64,000 nt of DNA from Terrisporobacter petrolearius (GCF_032598785.1 NZ_CP102984.1); one strand, 5' to 3'; numbered from the stretch's first letter, positions 27,548 through 36,792 are shown. The notes: generated by a model from the sequence alone, not told the origin. Translations and numbers: made by a program.

Positions 27548-28329
27548 TATATCACCTTCACATAACTATTTTCATTTTTATATATTGTTTTTACACCTAA
27601 TATAGATATAATCAATCCAATTACTGTCCACGCTAAAAGAATTTTTACAGAAGGGGCTTCACCATTTAACAAGCACTTCCTAAAAGATGATATAGAAAAT
27701 GCAATTGGATTTCCTTTTAATAAAATATCTGAATAAGGCGATGCTATACGACTTTCTATAGCATAAAAAATTCCTGTCATATAAAATACCGCTCTTAATA
27801 CTATGTTCACTATATTTGATAAATCTTCTATAAAAACACCAAAATGAAGCAAAATTGTCATCAGTCCAAAATTTACAATCCAAAGAGTTATCATTATTGG
27901 TATTATATATAGTATATTCCATGTTATTGATACTCTACAAACAATCATCATAAGAATTACTATCCCAAAACAAATCATCATTTTAAATCCATTAACTAGC
28001 ATTTTAGAAAAAATCAACACAAATTTAGGTATATAAACTTTGGATACAATAGCTTTATTATTTTTTATCATCTTAACACTCTGTTTCATATTTCCATTGA
28101 AAAAATCCCAAGCCATTATACCTATAAAAATAAAAATCGTAAAGTTATCTTCACTTGCATTAAATACCACGCCAAATATAAATGAATATATTAGCATAAA
28201 ACATAAAGGCTCTAATACCCACCATACCCAGTTTAAATAAGAACTAGCTACTTCTGCCTTTAATTCTGATTTAGCTGAATATATGGCATACTTATAATAC
28301 TTTTTAAAATCATTAATAAATCTGTCCAT
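27547..28329 (-). CDS. Polysaccharide/teichoic-acid export ABC permease, TagG-like
   Basis: A 260-residue ABC-2 permease with about six membrane helices, partner of the TagH-like ATPase whose start overlaps its stop. Conserved features include the N-terminal amphipathic region YKYAIYSAKSELKAEVASSYLNWVWWVLEPL and IGIMAWDFF, as in Wzm/TagG proteins. Together they form a two-gene operon with a single downstream terminator. Function as a glycan flippase is known for the family; the substrate here is not evident. Confidence 0.85.
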   Translation of the reverse strand: MDRFINDFKKYYKYAIYSAKSELKAEVASSYLNWVWWVLEPLCFMLIYSFIFGVVFNASEDNFTIFIFIGIMAWDFFNGNMKQSVKMIKNNKAIVSKVYIPKFVLIFSKMLVNGFKMMICFGIVILMMIVCRVSITWNILYIIPIMITLWIVNFGLMTILLHFGVFIEDLSNIVNIVLRAVFYMTGIFYAIESRIASPYSDILLKGNPIAFSISSFRKCLLNGEAPSVKILLAWTVIGLIISILGVKTIYKNENSYVKVI

Positions 28330-28492
28330 AACATTCTCCCTTGATTTATAATATTCCTACACATTTTACCTTTTTATTCCAAAAGTTTACTAATTCTATG
28401 TTATCAGATTAAATAATTTCTTTCAATTATAAACTATATTTTATCACAAAGATTATCTTTAATAATTTCATTATAAAGATAGGTTATAACAA

Positions 28493-28530
28493 AAAAAGTA
28501 TGCTATTTAATGTAAAATAACATACTTTTT
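28493..28530 (-). terminator. Terminator of cls
   Basis: AAAAAGTATG-C-TATTT pairs with AAATA-A-CATACTTTTT. The hairpin begins at the cls stop codon and is followed by T7 on the minus strand. Confidence 0.8.
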
Positions 28531-30007
28531 ATAACAAAGGAGAAAAAAGCCTTGATATAGATTCTTTAATTTTCATAACTGTGTTTCTATTTTCAAATTT
28601 ATCTCTTTCTAATTCCTCACTATTGTCCAAATCATACATAAAGTCTTTTTTAATTTCATCAATAATCTTTTCGTCATATATGAAAGCATTAACTTCAAAA
28701 TTCAATTTAAAGCTTCTAAAATCCATATTGGCAGAACCTGTAGATGCCATAAAATCATCTATAATTATCAATTTAGAGTGTAAAAAGCCTTTATTATATA
28801 GATAGACTTTTCCACCAGATTCCAATATTTCTTGAAAATAAGAATAGGATGCAGTATTTACTATTTTATGGTCCGCAATTTTAGGAAATAAAATTATAAG
28901 CTCCACTCCACTTAAAGCTGCACATTTCAAAGCTTTTAATAAACTTTCATCTGGTATAAAGTATGGAGTTTCTATATAAATACTTTTTTTGGCCTGACAT
29001 ATGGCATAAAAATAAGCATAATGCATGGACTCCCAGTCTGAGTCTGGCCCACTAGCCACAATTTGCATCATACAGCTACCTTTATCCTTTAACTTAGGAA
29101 ATAAATTTTCTTTTAATAATACTTTTTTCGTATTGTAATACCAATCAGTCAAAAAAATCATCTGTAACATATAAACTGAAGTTCCTTCTATTCTTATATG
29201 AGTATCTCTCCAGTATCCAAATTTTTTATTTTTACCTATATATTCATCACCTATATTTATTCCACCAGTGTATCCTATTTTTCCATCTATAACTACAATT
29301 TTTCTATGATTTCTATAATTAAGTTGTCCACCTATGGGTATTGCAATCTTACCTTTTAAATATGGAATTATTTCTATACCATAATTTCGCATTTCATTGA
29401 AAAACTTTCTATGAAACCAAAATCTCCAACAACCTACATCATCATAGATTATTCTTATTTTTACACCTGATTTAACTTTATCTATTAGCTCTTTTTTTAT
29501 TTTTTCTCCAATTTCACTGTCTTTAATTATAAAATATTCTAAATGAATATGGTCTTTTGCATTTCTTATATCTTTTATTAAATTTTTAAATTTTTCATTC
29601 CCATCCACATAAATTTCTACATTATTATTAATAGTAAATGGAAAAATTCCTGTATTAAGTAGCAAACTAACTATTTTTAAGACTCTAAAGTCTATATTTT
29701 TACCATAGGGTAGCTTTCCTTCTTTTATCATTGTACTTTGGCCTTGTGCTAACTCTTTCATCTCATACAAGTTGAATAAAAGATTTTCTTTTTTCATATT
29801 ATTTGCCATTTTATAGGTTTTCTTCATTTTTATTTTTCTAATATTTCTTCCTAATATAGCATAAAACAATATACCTATAACCGGAAATAACATAAAAATC
29901 AAGATCCATATTAATGTTTTTGAAGGATCTCTATTTTCTAATATAAGTTTTATAGAAATAATAATACTTAGTATATAAAAGAGTACTAAAATGATTTTTA
30001 AAACCAT
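28529..30007 (-). CDS. cls: Cardiolipin synthase
   Basis: Condenses two phosphatidylglycerols to cardiolipin at the membrane. The 492 residues start with two membrane helices (about 1-22 and 32-54), followed by two phospholipase-D catalytic motifs: NHRKIVVIDGKIGYTGG in the first half and LHSKLIIIDDFMASTGSAN in the second. The protein ends LFSPLL, like other Cls. It is transcribed with the glycosylase gene 25 bp upstream, though the functions look unrelated. Confidence 0.95.
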   Translation of the reverse strand: MVLKIILVLFYILSIIISIKLILENRDPSKTLIWILIFMLFPVIGILFYAILGRNIRKIKMKKTYKMANNMKKENLLFNLYEMKELAQGQSTMIKEGKLPYGKNIDFRVLKIVSLLLNTGIFPFTINNNVEIYVDGNEKFKNLIKDIRNAKDHIHLEYFIIKDSEIGEKIKKELIDKVKSGVKIRIIYDDVGCWRFWFHRKFFNEMRNYGIEIIPYLKGKIAIPIGGQLNYRNHRKIVVIDGKIGYTGGINIGDEYIGKNKKFGYWRDTHIRIEGTSVYMLQMIFLTDWYYNTKKVLLKENLFPKLKDKGSCMMQIVASGPDSDWESMHYAYFYAICQAKKSIYIETPYFIPDESLLKALKCAALSGVELIILFPKIADHKIVNTASYSYFQEILESGGKVYLYNKGFLHSKLIIIDDFMASTGSANMDFRSFKLNFEVNAFIYDEKIIDEIKKDFMYDLDNSEELERDKFENRNTVMKIKESISRLFSPLL

Positions 30008-30032
30008 ATCATTATTTTCATCTCCTTACGTC

Positions 30033-30911
30033 TTATCTACCTATTCCTAATTCTCTCGCATAGTAGAACAAATATTGTTGTGCAAATCCTGCTGAATCTC
30101 CAAACTTTTCTAATGCAAACTGTCTTATTTTAGGTAGACTTAAATTATCTTCCACATAAAATTCTTCCATAACTCTCTTTACCCAAACATCCACTGGAAA
30201 TGTATCGTATTTTTGCATTCCAAATAAAGCAATACAATCTGCTACCTTAGGACCAACACCGTTGAATTTCATTAATTCTTTTATACATTCATCTGTATTT
30301 AACCTTCTGTAAAATAAAACATTTTCATTATTTTCCTTAACATAGTCAACCACACTTTTAATATACTTGTCTCTAAAACCTGTTTGACACACTCTTATAT
30401 CTTCTACAGATGCTTGACTTAGTTCTTCAGGTGTTGGGAAAGCATAATATTTCTTTCCTCTATATTGTCCTATGAACTTACCATATTTTTGTGATAAATT
30501 ATTTATGGCTCTTTGAATCATGGGTATTCTATTATTTGCAGATATTATGAAAGATATAAGCATCTCCCATCCATCTTGTTGTAATATTCTTATACCTTTG
30601 CCAAATTCAGTTGCCTTTTCTAAATATTCATCCATAACTTTTAACTCATTTTTTATTTCACTATAATCTCTTCCTAAATCAAAATAATTAAACCATATGT
30701 TATCAAAGTCTTCTTTATTAGTATTATCAAAAATAATTAAATCATTTTCTTTTTTTACATTTACAACTTTTCCTTGTACTACACCTGTATATGAATCGTC
30801 CTCTTCTTTTAACCATCTAAAACATTGACCACAATCAAATACATGTTGTGGATCAAAATCTTCACTTATACCATCTAGTATAATTTTATTATCTTTTTCT
30901 ATAATCTTCAT
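30033..30911 (-). CDS. 8-oxoguanine DNA glycosylase/lyase (OGG family)
   Basis: A 292-residue bifunctional base-excision enzyme. The N-terminal OGG domain (about 1-120, with FDCGQCFRWLKEEDDSYTG) is followed by the HhH-GPD fold. The helix-hairpin-helix LMKFNGVGPKVADCIALFG carries the catalytic lysine, and TFPVDVWVKRVM the catalytic aspartate. This arrangement matches OGG1-type enzymes common in clostridia rather than MutM or EndoIII. A ribosome site AGGAAAG precedes the ATG. Confidence 0.92.
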   Translation of the reverse strand: MKIIEKDNKIILDGISEDFDPQHVFDCGQCFRWLKEEDDSYTGVVQGKVVNVKKENDLIIFDNTNKEDFDNIWFNYFDLGRDYSEIKNELKVMDEYLEKATEFGKGIRILQQDGWEMLISFIISANNRIPMIQRAINNLSQKYGKFIGQYRGKKYYAFPTPEELSQASVEDIRVCQTGFRDKYIKSVVDYVKENNENVLFYRRLNTDECIKELMKFNGVGPKVADCIALFGMQKYDTFPVDVWVKRVMEEFYVEDNLSLPKIRQFALEKFGDSAGFAQQYLFYYARELGIGR

Positions 30912-31058
30912 AACTACTTTCCTTTCTCATTTGAATCTATTTATTATTATTTTTTATTTTCATCTAATCTATCCTTTAATTTTTACAATTAAATAATTTG
31001 CAAATATCTCTTTTATAATATATACCTTATTTTTGTTAATTTACACATATCTAAACAT

Positions 31059-31096
31059 AAAAAATCCCTAGATAACAACTTATCTAGGGATTTTTT
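31059..31096. terminator. Terminator of the pyr operon
   Basis: A 15-bp stem AAAATCCCTAGATAA with its complement around a CAAC loop, with A and T runs on either side so it can work both ways. It lies just after pyrE. Confidence 0.9.
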
Positions 31097-31101
31097 ATGA
31101 A

Positions 31102-31686
31102 TTACATTCCTAATTCTTTAAAGTCTCTACTTCCTGGCTTAACTAATTCTTCTTTTCCTTCTTTGCAAAGAGGGCATTCATCAGCTTCATAGACTTGTAT
31201 ATCTAATTTTATAGCACTGTATATCGGCATTCCTATATCTTCGCTAGTTCTATTTGCTATACAAGCAACACCTATTACTTCTCCACCTAAAGCTTCTAAA
31301 CATTTTTTGGCTTCTATTGTTGATTTCCCTGTTGTAACAACATCTTCTGCTATTATTATTTTAGCACCTGGCTTAACTTCGAATCCTCTTCTAAGCTGTA
31401 CTACTCCGTCTTTTCTCTCAGTAAATACTGATTCTTTTTTAAGTTGTCTTCCAAGTTCATAAGAAACTATTACTCCACCCATAGCTGGCCCAACTACTAA
31501 ATCTATATCTAAATCTTTTATTTGATCAACAACTGTACTTAATACTTGTTCTGCGTACTCTGGAAATCTTAACACCTTTGCACATTGTACATATCTATTA
31601 CTATGCTTTCCTGATGATAATAAAAAATGTCCTTCTAATAATGCATCACTTTTCTTTAATATTTCAACTACATCTACTTTACTCAT
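31102..31686 (-). CDS. pyrE: Orotate phosphoribosyltransferase
   Basis: Adds ribose-5-phosphate from PRPP to orotate, giving OMP. The 194 residues have the PRPP loop IIIAEDVVTTGKST and the start LLEGHFLLSSGKHSNRYVQ. A CPLC pair near the C-terminus (YEADECPLCKEG) is common in clostridial PyrE proteins. It is the last gene of pyrB-pyrK-pyrD-pyrE, 59 bp after pyrD. No pyrF follows. Confidence 0.96.
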   Translation of the reverse strand: MSKVDVVEILKKSDALLEGHFLLSSGKHSNRYVQCAKVLRFPEYAEQVLSTVVDQIKDLDIDLVVGPAMGGVIVSYELGRQLKKESVFTERKDGVVQLRRGFEVKPGAKIIIAEDVVTTGKSTIEAKKCLEALGGEVIGVACIANRTSEDIGMPIYSAIKLDIQVYEADECPLCKEGKEELVKPGSRDFKELGM

Positions 31687-31745
31687 TTTGATATTCCTCC
31701 AATTTACCTTATTTATATTATTTCACTTTTAATCAATTTTCTATA

Positions 31746-32648
31746 TTAAATAATTCCTCTTATTTCATCAAGAGTCTTAATTCCTTCTTGTTTCATAAAT
31801 TTTTCTATTCCATCTATTATTTCAAGTCCTATTTTGGGATTTACAAAGTTTGCTGTTCCCACTTGGATACAAGAAGAGCCTGCCATTATAAATTCTATAG
31901 CATCATTTGCATTTGTTATTCCACCCATTCCCCATACTGGTATTTCTATATTTCTAGAAACTTCGTTAACCATTCTAAGAGCTATTGGTTTTATTGCCGG
32001 TCCAGATAATCCTGCATAAACATTTTCAAATATAGGTTTTCTTTTGTTTATATCTATTGCTAAAGCTTTGAATGTGTTTACTAAAGAAACTCCATCCGCT
32101 CCTTCTTCTTCACATACTCTAGCCATACCTACTATATCTTCAGCATTTGGAGATAATTTTATTACAAGAGGTTTATCTACAACTTTTCTAACTTCTCTAA
32201 CAACTTCTCTTGCAACTTCATTTTTTATTCCAAAAGCCATTCCTCCAGCTTTTACATTTGGACAAGATATATTTAACTCTATTACGTCTACATCTCTTCC
32301 TCTTAGTAATTCAGCACCTTTTATATAGTCATCTAATGTTCCTCCACCAAGGTTTACTATCCTCACTAAGTCTAAATCAGAGAAAAAAGGCAGCTCTTTA
32401 TCTATAAATCCTTGTATCCCTGGATTTTCTAAGCCTACACTATTCATCATTCCAGATGGAGTTTCAAACACTCTCATACCATTGTTTCCATCTTTTTGAT
32501 TTAGTGTAAGCCCTTTAGAACTTATCCCACCTAGTTTTTCTATATCATAAATTCCATTGTATTCTTTCCCAAATCCAAAAGTTCCAGACGCCATTATTAC
32601 CGGATTTTTAAAATTAACATCTTTGAATTTTACATTTAAATTAACCAT
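31746..32648 (-). CDS. pyrD: Dihydroorotate dehydrogenase B, catalytic subunit
   Basis: Oxidises dihydroorotate to orotate with FMN. The class 1B enzyme passes electrons to PyrK and then NAD+. The 300 residues include VIMASGTFGFGKEY, the substrate loop ELNISCPNVKAGG with the catalytic cysteine, and the FMN phosphate loops GMGGITNANDAIEF and AGSSCIQVGTANF. It overlaps pyrK by 8 bp, consistent with a PyrD2K2 complex. Confidence 0.97.
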   Translation of the reverse strand: MVNLNVKFKDVNFKNPVIMASGTFGFGKEYNGIYDIEKLGGISSKGLTLNQKDGNNGMRVFETPSGMMNSVGLENPGIQGFIDKELPFFSDLDLVRIVNLGGGTLDDYIKGAELLRGRDVDVIELNISCPNVKAGGMAFGIKNEVAREVVREVRKVVDKPLVIKLSPNAEDIVGMARVCEEEGADGVSLVNTFKALAIDINKRKPIFENVYAGLSGPAIKPIALRMVNEVSRNIEIPVWGMGGITNANDAIEFIMAGSSCIQVGTANFVNPKIGLEIIDGIEKFMKQEGIKTLDEIRGII

Positions 32649-33333
32649 TGAAAATCACGTCCTCTCCTCTGAATACCGGGCCATCTTTACAAGTTTTTTT
32701 ATTTCCAAATTTAGTTTTGCATGTACATACTAAACATGCTCCTACGCCACATGCCATGTGGTTTTCTAGTGAAACGAATAATTTTGTATTTGTTCCTTCT
32801 ACCATATTAACTAGTTTTTCCATCATTGGTGTGGGCCCACAAGTTAATATATAATCATATTTTTCTATATCTAAAATATCTGTAACAAAAGTATTACCTA
32901 CAGCAACATTTACTTCGTTACAAACTTCGTTGTATTTATCTATTAGTATCGGTTCATTTCTGAAACCTAAGTATGCATCACAGTTTGGAATGTTTTTTGC
33001 GACTAAATAGAGTGGCGCAACTCCTATTCCTCCTCCTACTAATGCTACTTTTCCTTCTACTTTTTCATAACCATTACCATAAGGACCTTCTAATTTTATT
33101 GTTTCTTCTGGTTTTAATTTACTAAGTATTTTTGTTCCTTCTCCTACAACTTTGTATAAGAAACTTATACTATTTTCATCTATATCATGAATGCTTATGG
33201 GTCTTGATAATAAAGGGTAATTATTCCACGCTCTTAACATATAAAATTGACCCATTTCACCTTTAAATTTTCCTTGTACTTCCATTAAGTACATTTCTTC
33301 CCCAATATACTCATTTCTAATTACTTTATACAT
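32641..33333 (-). CDS. pyrK: Dihydroorotate dehydrogenase B, electron-transfer subunit
   Basis: Carries FAD and a [2Fe-2S] cluster linking PyrD to NAD+. The 230 residues have the FAD-binding RPISIHDI, the NAD-binding GGGIGVAPLY, and a C-terminal cluster motif in the stretch containing CGVGACLVC, CTCK and KKTC. It overlaps pyrD by 8 bp. Upstream, a 120-bp gap to pyrB contains an unusual GC-richer structured stretch. Confidence 0.96.
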   Translation of the reverse strand: MYKVIRNEYIGEEMYLMEVQGKFKGEMGQFYMLRAWNNYPLLSRPISIHDIDENSISFLYKVVGEGTKILSKLKPEETIKLEGPYGNGYEKVEGKVALVGGGIGVAPLYLVAKNIPNCDAYLGFRNEPILIDKYNEVCNEVNVAVGNTFVTDILDIEKYDYILTCGPTPMMEKLVNMVEGTNTKLFVSLENHMACGVGACLVCTCKTKFGNKKTCKDGPVFRGEDVIFNG

Positions 33334-33348
33334 TTTGTATCCTCCATA

Positions 33349-33452
33349 AAATTCGCTTCGCTTAAGCCACTGCGTGGGCGCTACAGTTCATGTCGCCAAC
33401 GAGATGCCTTCACTAGTACTTCAGGCAACGACCTTGCTCAAAATTTGCTTTG
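33349..33452. repeat. GC-richer structured element between pyrB and pyrK
   Basis: About 100 bp whose base composition contrasts with its AT-rich surroundings. It holds short inverted repeats: CCAC-TGC-GTGG near 33367-33376, GGCG...CGCC, and GCCT...AGGC around ACTAGT. The edges resemble each other on the minus strand (AGCAAATTTTGAG near one end, AGCGAATTTTATG near the other), like flanking imperfect direct repeats. It codes for no plausible protein. It looks like a small dispersed palindromic element or a processing/termination structure within the pyr mRNA; identity unknown. Confidence 0.45.
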
Positions 33453-33456
33453 TTCC

Positions 33457-34380
33457 TTATTTGTTTATATCTACACCTAATAGCTTCATAATTAAAGCCA
33501 TTCTTACATACATACCATAAGTAGCTTGCTTAAAATAAACTGCTCTTTCATCATCATCCACTTCTGTAGATATTTCGTTTACTCTTGGCAGAGGATGTAA
33601 TATAAGCATATCTTCTTTTGCATTTTCCATCTTTTCTTTATCTAGTATATAAGTATCTTTTAATCTTTCGTATTCATCACTATCAACAAATCTTTCTTTT
33701 TGAATTCTAGTCATATAAAGTAAATCTAGATTTTTTAAAGATTCATCTAAATACGATGTTTGGCAATATGAATTACTTTGGATTTTTTCTTTTATATATT
33801 CTGGCATTTTTAGTTCTTCAGGTGATATAAAAACAAATTTATTATTTTCGTATCTAGTCATTGCTTTTACTAATGAATGAACTGTTCTTCCATATTTTAA
33901 ATCACCACATAGTCCTATTATGTGATTACTTAAAGTTCCTTTTAGGGATTTTATTGTGAGTAAGTCAGTAAGGGTTTGAGTTGGGTGTTGATTTCCACCG
34001 TCTCCTGCATTAATGAATGGTACACTCGTGTATTTAATCGCTTCTTCTGCCGCTCCTGCAACAGGATGTCTCATAACTATAAGATCTACATATCCAGATA
34101 CAACTCTCATTGTATCTCCTAATGATTCTCCTTTAGATACTGATGAAGAATTCGGTTCAGAAAAACCTATTATCTCCCCACCTAAACGTTTCATGGCAGT
34201 TTCAAAGCTTAATCTTGTTCTTGTTGATGGCTCATAAAATAAAGTAGCCATTAATTTTCCTTCACATACACGAGAATATGCTGATGGATTTTTCATAATA
34301 TCCTCAGCTAAGTTTAATATTACATCTATTTCTTTAATAGAAAAGTCTTCTGGTTGGATTAAATTCCTTGATTTTAACAT
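33457..34380 (-). CDS. pyrB: Aspartate carbamoyltransferase, catalytic chain
   Basis: Forms carbamoyl-aspartate, the committed step of pyrimidine synthesis. The 307 residues hold the carbamoyl-phosphate loop EPSTRTRLSFETAMKRLGG, the HPTQTLTDLLTIK motif and the C-terminal LHPLPRVNEIS loop. No pyrI regulatory gene follows; pyrK is next. The ribosome site AAAGGAGG abuts a PyrR-binding hairpin, so UMP-PyrR probably controls its translation. Confidence 0.97.
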   Translation of the reverse strand: MLKSRNLIQPEDFSIKEIDVILNLAEDIMKNPSAYSRVCEGKLMATLFYEPSTRTRLSFETAMKRLGGEIIGFSEPNSSSVSKGESLGDTMRVVSGYVDLIVMRHPVAGAAEEAIKYTSVPFINAGDGGNQHPTQTLTDLLTIKSLKGTLSNHIIGLCGDLKYGRTVHSLVKAMTRYENNKFVFISPEELKMPEYIKEKIQSNSYCQTSYLDESLKNLDLLYMTRIQKERFVDSDEYERLKDTYILDKEKMENAKEDMLILHPLPRVNEISTEVDDDERAVYFKQATYGMYVRMALIMKLLGVDINK

Positions 34381-34393
34381 ATTTTCCTCCTTT

Positions 34394-34413
34394 TTTAGCC
34401 TCTCTGGACTAAA
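34394..34413 (-). promoter_or_regulatory. PyrR-binding RNA hairpin before pyrB
   Basis: On the minus strand AGTCCAGAGAGGCT matches the PyrR binding-loop consensus (ARUCCAGAGAGGYU) and is flanked by TTT/AAA that extend the stem to TTTAG/CTAAA. It lies immediately upstream of the pyrB Shine-Dalgarno sequence. No attenuation terminator sits between the hairpin and the start codon. PyrR with UMP is known to bind such hairpins. Confidence 0.88.
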
Positions 34414-34482
34414 TTTAAAAGTATTTCATATCTCTAGTAGGTTATCACTTTTGCATTTTCATGTCAATATTTTTAGCAATTA

Positions 34483-34514
34483 AAAAACAGAAGATATTTC
34501 TATCTTCTGTTTTT
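34483..34514. terminator. Terminator of gdhA
   Basis: A 14-bp stem AAAAACAGAAGATA with its complement around TTTC, with T runs on either strand. It lies 50 bp after the gdhA stop and upstream of the pyrB leader. Confidence 0.88.
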
Positions 34515-34563
34515 ATCTTTATATTAAATTTATACGCATCCTAAGAAAACGTTTATTATATTC

Positions 34564-35907
34564 TTATACTAAACCTTGAGCCATCATAGCATCAGCTACT
34601 TTTAAGAATCCAGCTACATTTGCACCAGCAACTAAGTTATATCCGAATCCATAAGTTTGAGAAGCATTAGCACAAGCATCATGTATTCCAACCATTATAG
34701 TTTCTAATTGAGCATATACTTCTTCTGGCGTAAATACAGTTTTACCTGAGTTTTGACCCATTTCTATACAAGAGCAAGCAACTCCACCAGCATTAGCAGC
34801 TTTAGAAGGTCCTACTATTATTCCATTGTCTTGTAAGTATTTTATTGCTTCATTAGTTGAAGACATGTTTGATCCTTCACATACGAATTTGCATCCATTT
34901 GCAACTATAGTTTTAGCATCATCTATTAATATTTCATTTTGAGTAGCACATGGTATATATAAATCAGCTTTTACTTCCCATGGTTTTTTACCAGCTACGA
35001 AAGTTGATCCTGGGAATTTATCAGCGTATGGAGCACATACGTTTTTACCTGAATTTCTTAATTCAAGCATATATGCAACTTTTTCTCCACTTATTCCATT
35101 TGGATCATGTATATATCCATCTGGTCCAGATATTGTAACTAATTTAGCTCCTAATTCATTTAATTTTTGTGCAGTTCCCCAAGCAACGTTTCCAAATCCA
35201 GATATAGCAACTTCTTTACCTGCTAATTTTTCTCCATTTGCTTCTAACATTGCATTTGCAAAGAATACTATTCCGTATCCAGTAGCTTCAGTTCTTCCTC
35301 TTAATCCACCGTAAGAAAGTCCTTTACCAGTTAAAACACCTTCAAATCTATTTACTAATCTTTTATATTGTCCAAACATATATCCTACTTCTCTTGCACC
35401 AACACCTAAGTCTCCAGCTGGTATATCTGTTTCTGGTCCTATATGTCTATATAATTCAGTCATGAATGCTTGACAGAATCTCATTATTTCTGCATCAGAT
35501 TTTCCATTTGGATCAAAATCAGATCCACCTTTACCTCCACCTATTGGAAGACCAGTTAAACTGTTTTTGAATATTTGCTCAAATCCTAAGAATTTTATTA
35601 TCCCTGGGTAAACGTTTGGCGCAAATCTCAAACCACCTTTATATGGTCCTATTGCACTATTGAATTGATATCTGTATCCTTTATTTACTTGTACTTTACC
35701 ATTATCATCTGTCCAAACAACTCTAAATGTTATTCCTCTTTCTGGTTCTGTTAATCTTTCTAATATAGCAGCTTTTTCATACTCTGGATGTTTTTCCATT
35801 ACTGGTGCTAATGAAGATAAAACTTCTTCAACTGTTTGGTGAAATTCTACTTCACCTGGATTATTTTTTTTACAAAGTTCGATACACTCTTGTACGTAAT
35901 TAGACAT
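34564..35907 (-). CDS. gdhA: Glutamate dehydrogenase (hexameric, ~50 kDa subunit)
   Basis: Interconverts glutamate and 2-oxoglutarate plus ammonia. The 447 residues match the S50 hexameric class, as in E. coli GdhA and Clostridium symbiosum Gdh. Motifs are NSAIGPYKGGLRFAP, the catalytic lysine region GLPIGGGKGGSDFDP, GDLGVGAREVGYMFG and the dinucleotide fold AISGFGNVAWGTA. NAD versus NADP use cannot be decided by eye; clostridial enzymes of this class are often NAD-dependent. It is monocistronic, with its own terminator and a promoter overlapping an imperfect inverted repeat. Confidence 0.95.
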   Translation of the reverse strand: MSNYVQECIELCKKNNPGEVEFHQTVEEVLSSLAPVMEKHPEYEKAAILERLTEPERGITFRVVWTDDNGKVQVNKGYRYQFNSAIGPYKGGLRFAPNVYPGIIKFLGFEQIFKNSLTGLPIGGGKGGSDFDPNGKSDAEIMRFCQAFMTELYRHIGPETDIPAGDLGVGAREVGYMFGQYKRLVNRFEGVLTGKGLSYGGLRGRTEATGYGIVFFANAMLEANGEKLAGKEVAISGFGNVAWGTAQKLNELGAKLVTISGPDGYIHDPNGISGEKVAYMLELRNSGKNVCAPYADKFPGSTFVAGKKPWEVKADLYIPCATQNEILIDDAKTIVANGCKFVCEGSNMSSTNEAIKYLQDNGIIVGPSKAANAGGVACSCIEMGQNSGKTVFTPEEVYAQLETIMVGIHDACANASQTYGFGYNLVAGANVAGFLKVADAMMAQGLV

Positions 35908-35994
35908 TTTTTAAAGCCCCCTTAATTAATAAGTAAATTTATTTATCATTCATGTTTGTTATTTAATTGGTAAGATTTTATGCTTTCCTTACTC

Positions 35995-36037
35995 TCAATT
36001 GAATTGTAGCATAGTAAAATCTCTACGCGCAATTGAA
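35995..36037 (-). promoter_or_regulatory. Candidate gdhA promoter within an inverted repeat
   Basis: On the minus strand TTGCGC (36027-36032) and TACAAT (36003-36008) are 18 bp apart. Both lie in the arms of an imperfect 15-bp inverted repeat (TCAATTGAATTGTAG and CTACGCGCAATTGAA on the plus strand). Such overlap suggests an operator, but no regulator can be named. Confidence 0.4.
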
Positions 36038-36763
36038 TTTTTGTTTAATTTATAATTTAATTTTTGTTTAATTGATGTTATATTTAACACTATTATTTTT
36101 ACTATTTTAAAGCTAAAAACTATAATTACTATTATTTTAAATATATTTATTTTCTAGATTCTTAATAAGAAGATTGTTAATTCTTACTCATTTATATGAA
36201 TTTTTTAATATTGCAAAACAGCTTTATTCATAACATATTTCTTATTTTAGGAAAACCTTATCCATTTAATTTTCTCATTTCACTTTAAATACCATACTTT
36301 TCCTTAACTTTGACTAAAATAATTAAACTTATTTAACATATTCAATCTAATTATAACTTAGTTAAATTTTATTCAATATCCATGCATTTAACTTGCAGGT
36401 TATTTTTCAATATTCAGACTATTTAAATTATATAATATAATAAAATTCATAATGTATATTTTTTATTTTTTGTCGAAAATATGCATAAAGTATATATTTT
36501 ATTTATATTTGCTATATTATTTAGACATATTAACTCATGAACTACCTTGTATTTTAGATTTTTACTGCGCAAAAAAATTTTAAAATTTTTAATTAAATTA
36601 TAAAATAATAAGTTTTAATTACAATTTAATTTAATTTTTATATAATATATAGTTTTTTATTAAGGTTTACTTAAAATTTTCAACTTGTTTTTTTTCATAT
36701 TATACCAATTATATAACCCCTTAAAATCTATCTTTATTACCATTTTATAAGCCTAAGTTTCTG
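36038..36763. other. AT-rich gene-free stretch upstream of the ferredoxins
   Basis: Over 700 bp of extremely AT-rich sequence with no open frame carrying a ribosome site, no recognisable RNA and no terminator. Long runs of A/T give many short local inversions by chance. It separates the divergently transcribed gdhA and ferredoxin genes. It may be only spacer or degraded sequence; I see no feature I can support. Confidence 0.5.
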
Positions 36764-36792
36764 TTGTTATATTTGGTAAATTTTGCTATAAT
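36764..36792 (+). promoter_or_regulatory. Vegetative promoter of the first ferredoxin gene
   Basis: TTGTTA and TATAAT separated by exactly 17 bp, 38 bp before the ATG and followed by the strong ribosome site AGGAGGGGG. An excellent sigma-A-type match. Confidence 0.75.

Noticed and set aside
33349..33452. tRNA-like or riboswitch element in the pyr operon
   Set aside because: The stems are short, no CCA or anticodon arm can be traced, and none of the known riboswitch cores is present.
34413..34514. PyrR-dependent transcription attenuator before pyrB
   Set aside because: The only strong hairpin (34483-34514) lies upstream of the PyrR motif and directly after gdhA, so it is the gdhA terminator, not an attenuator.
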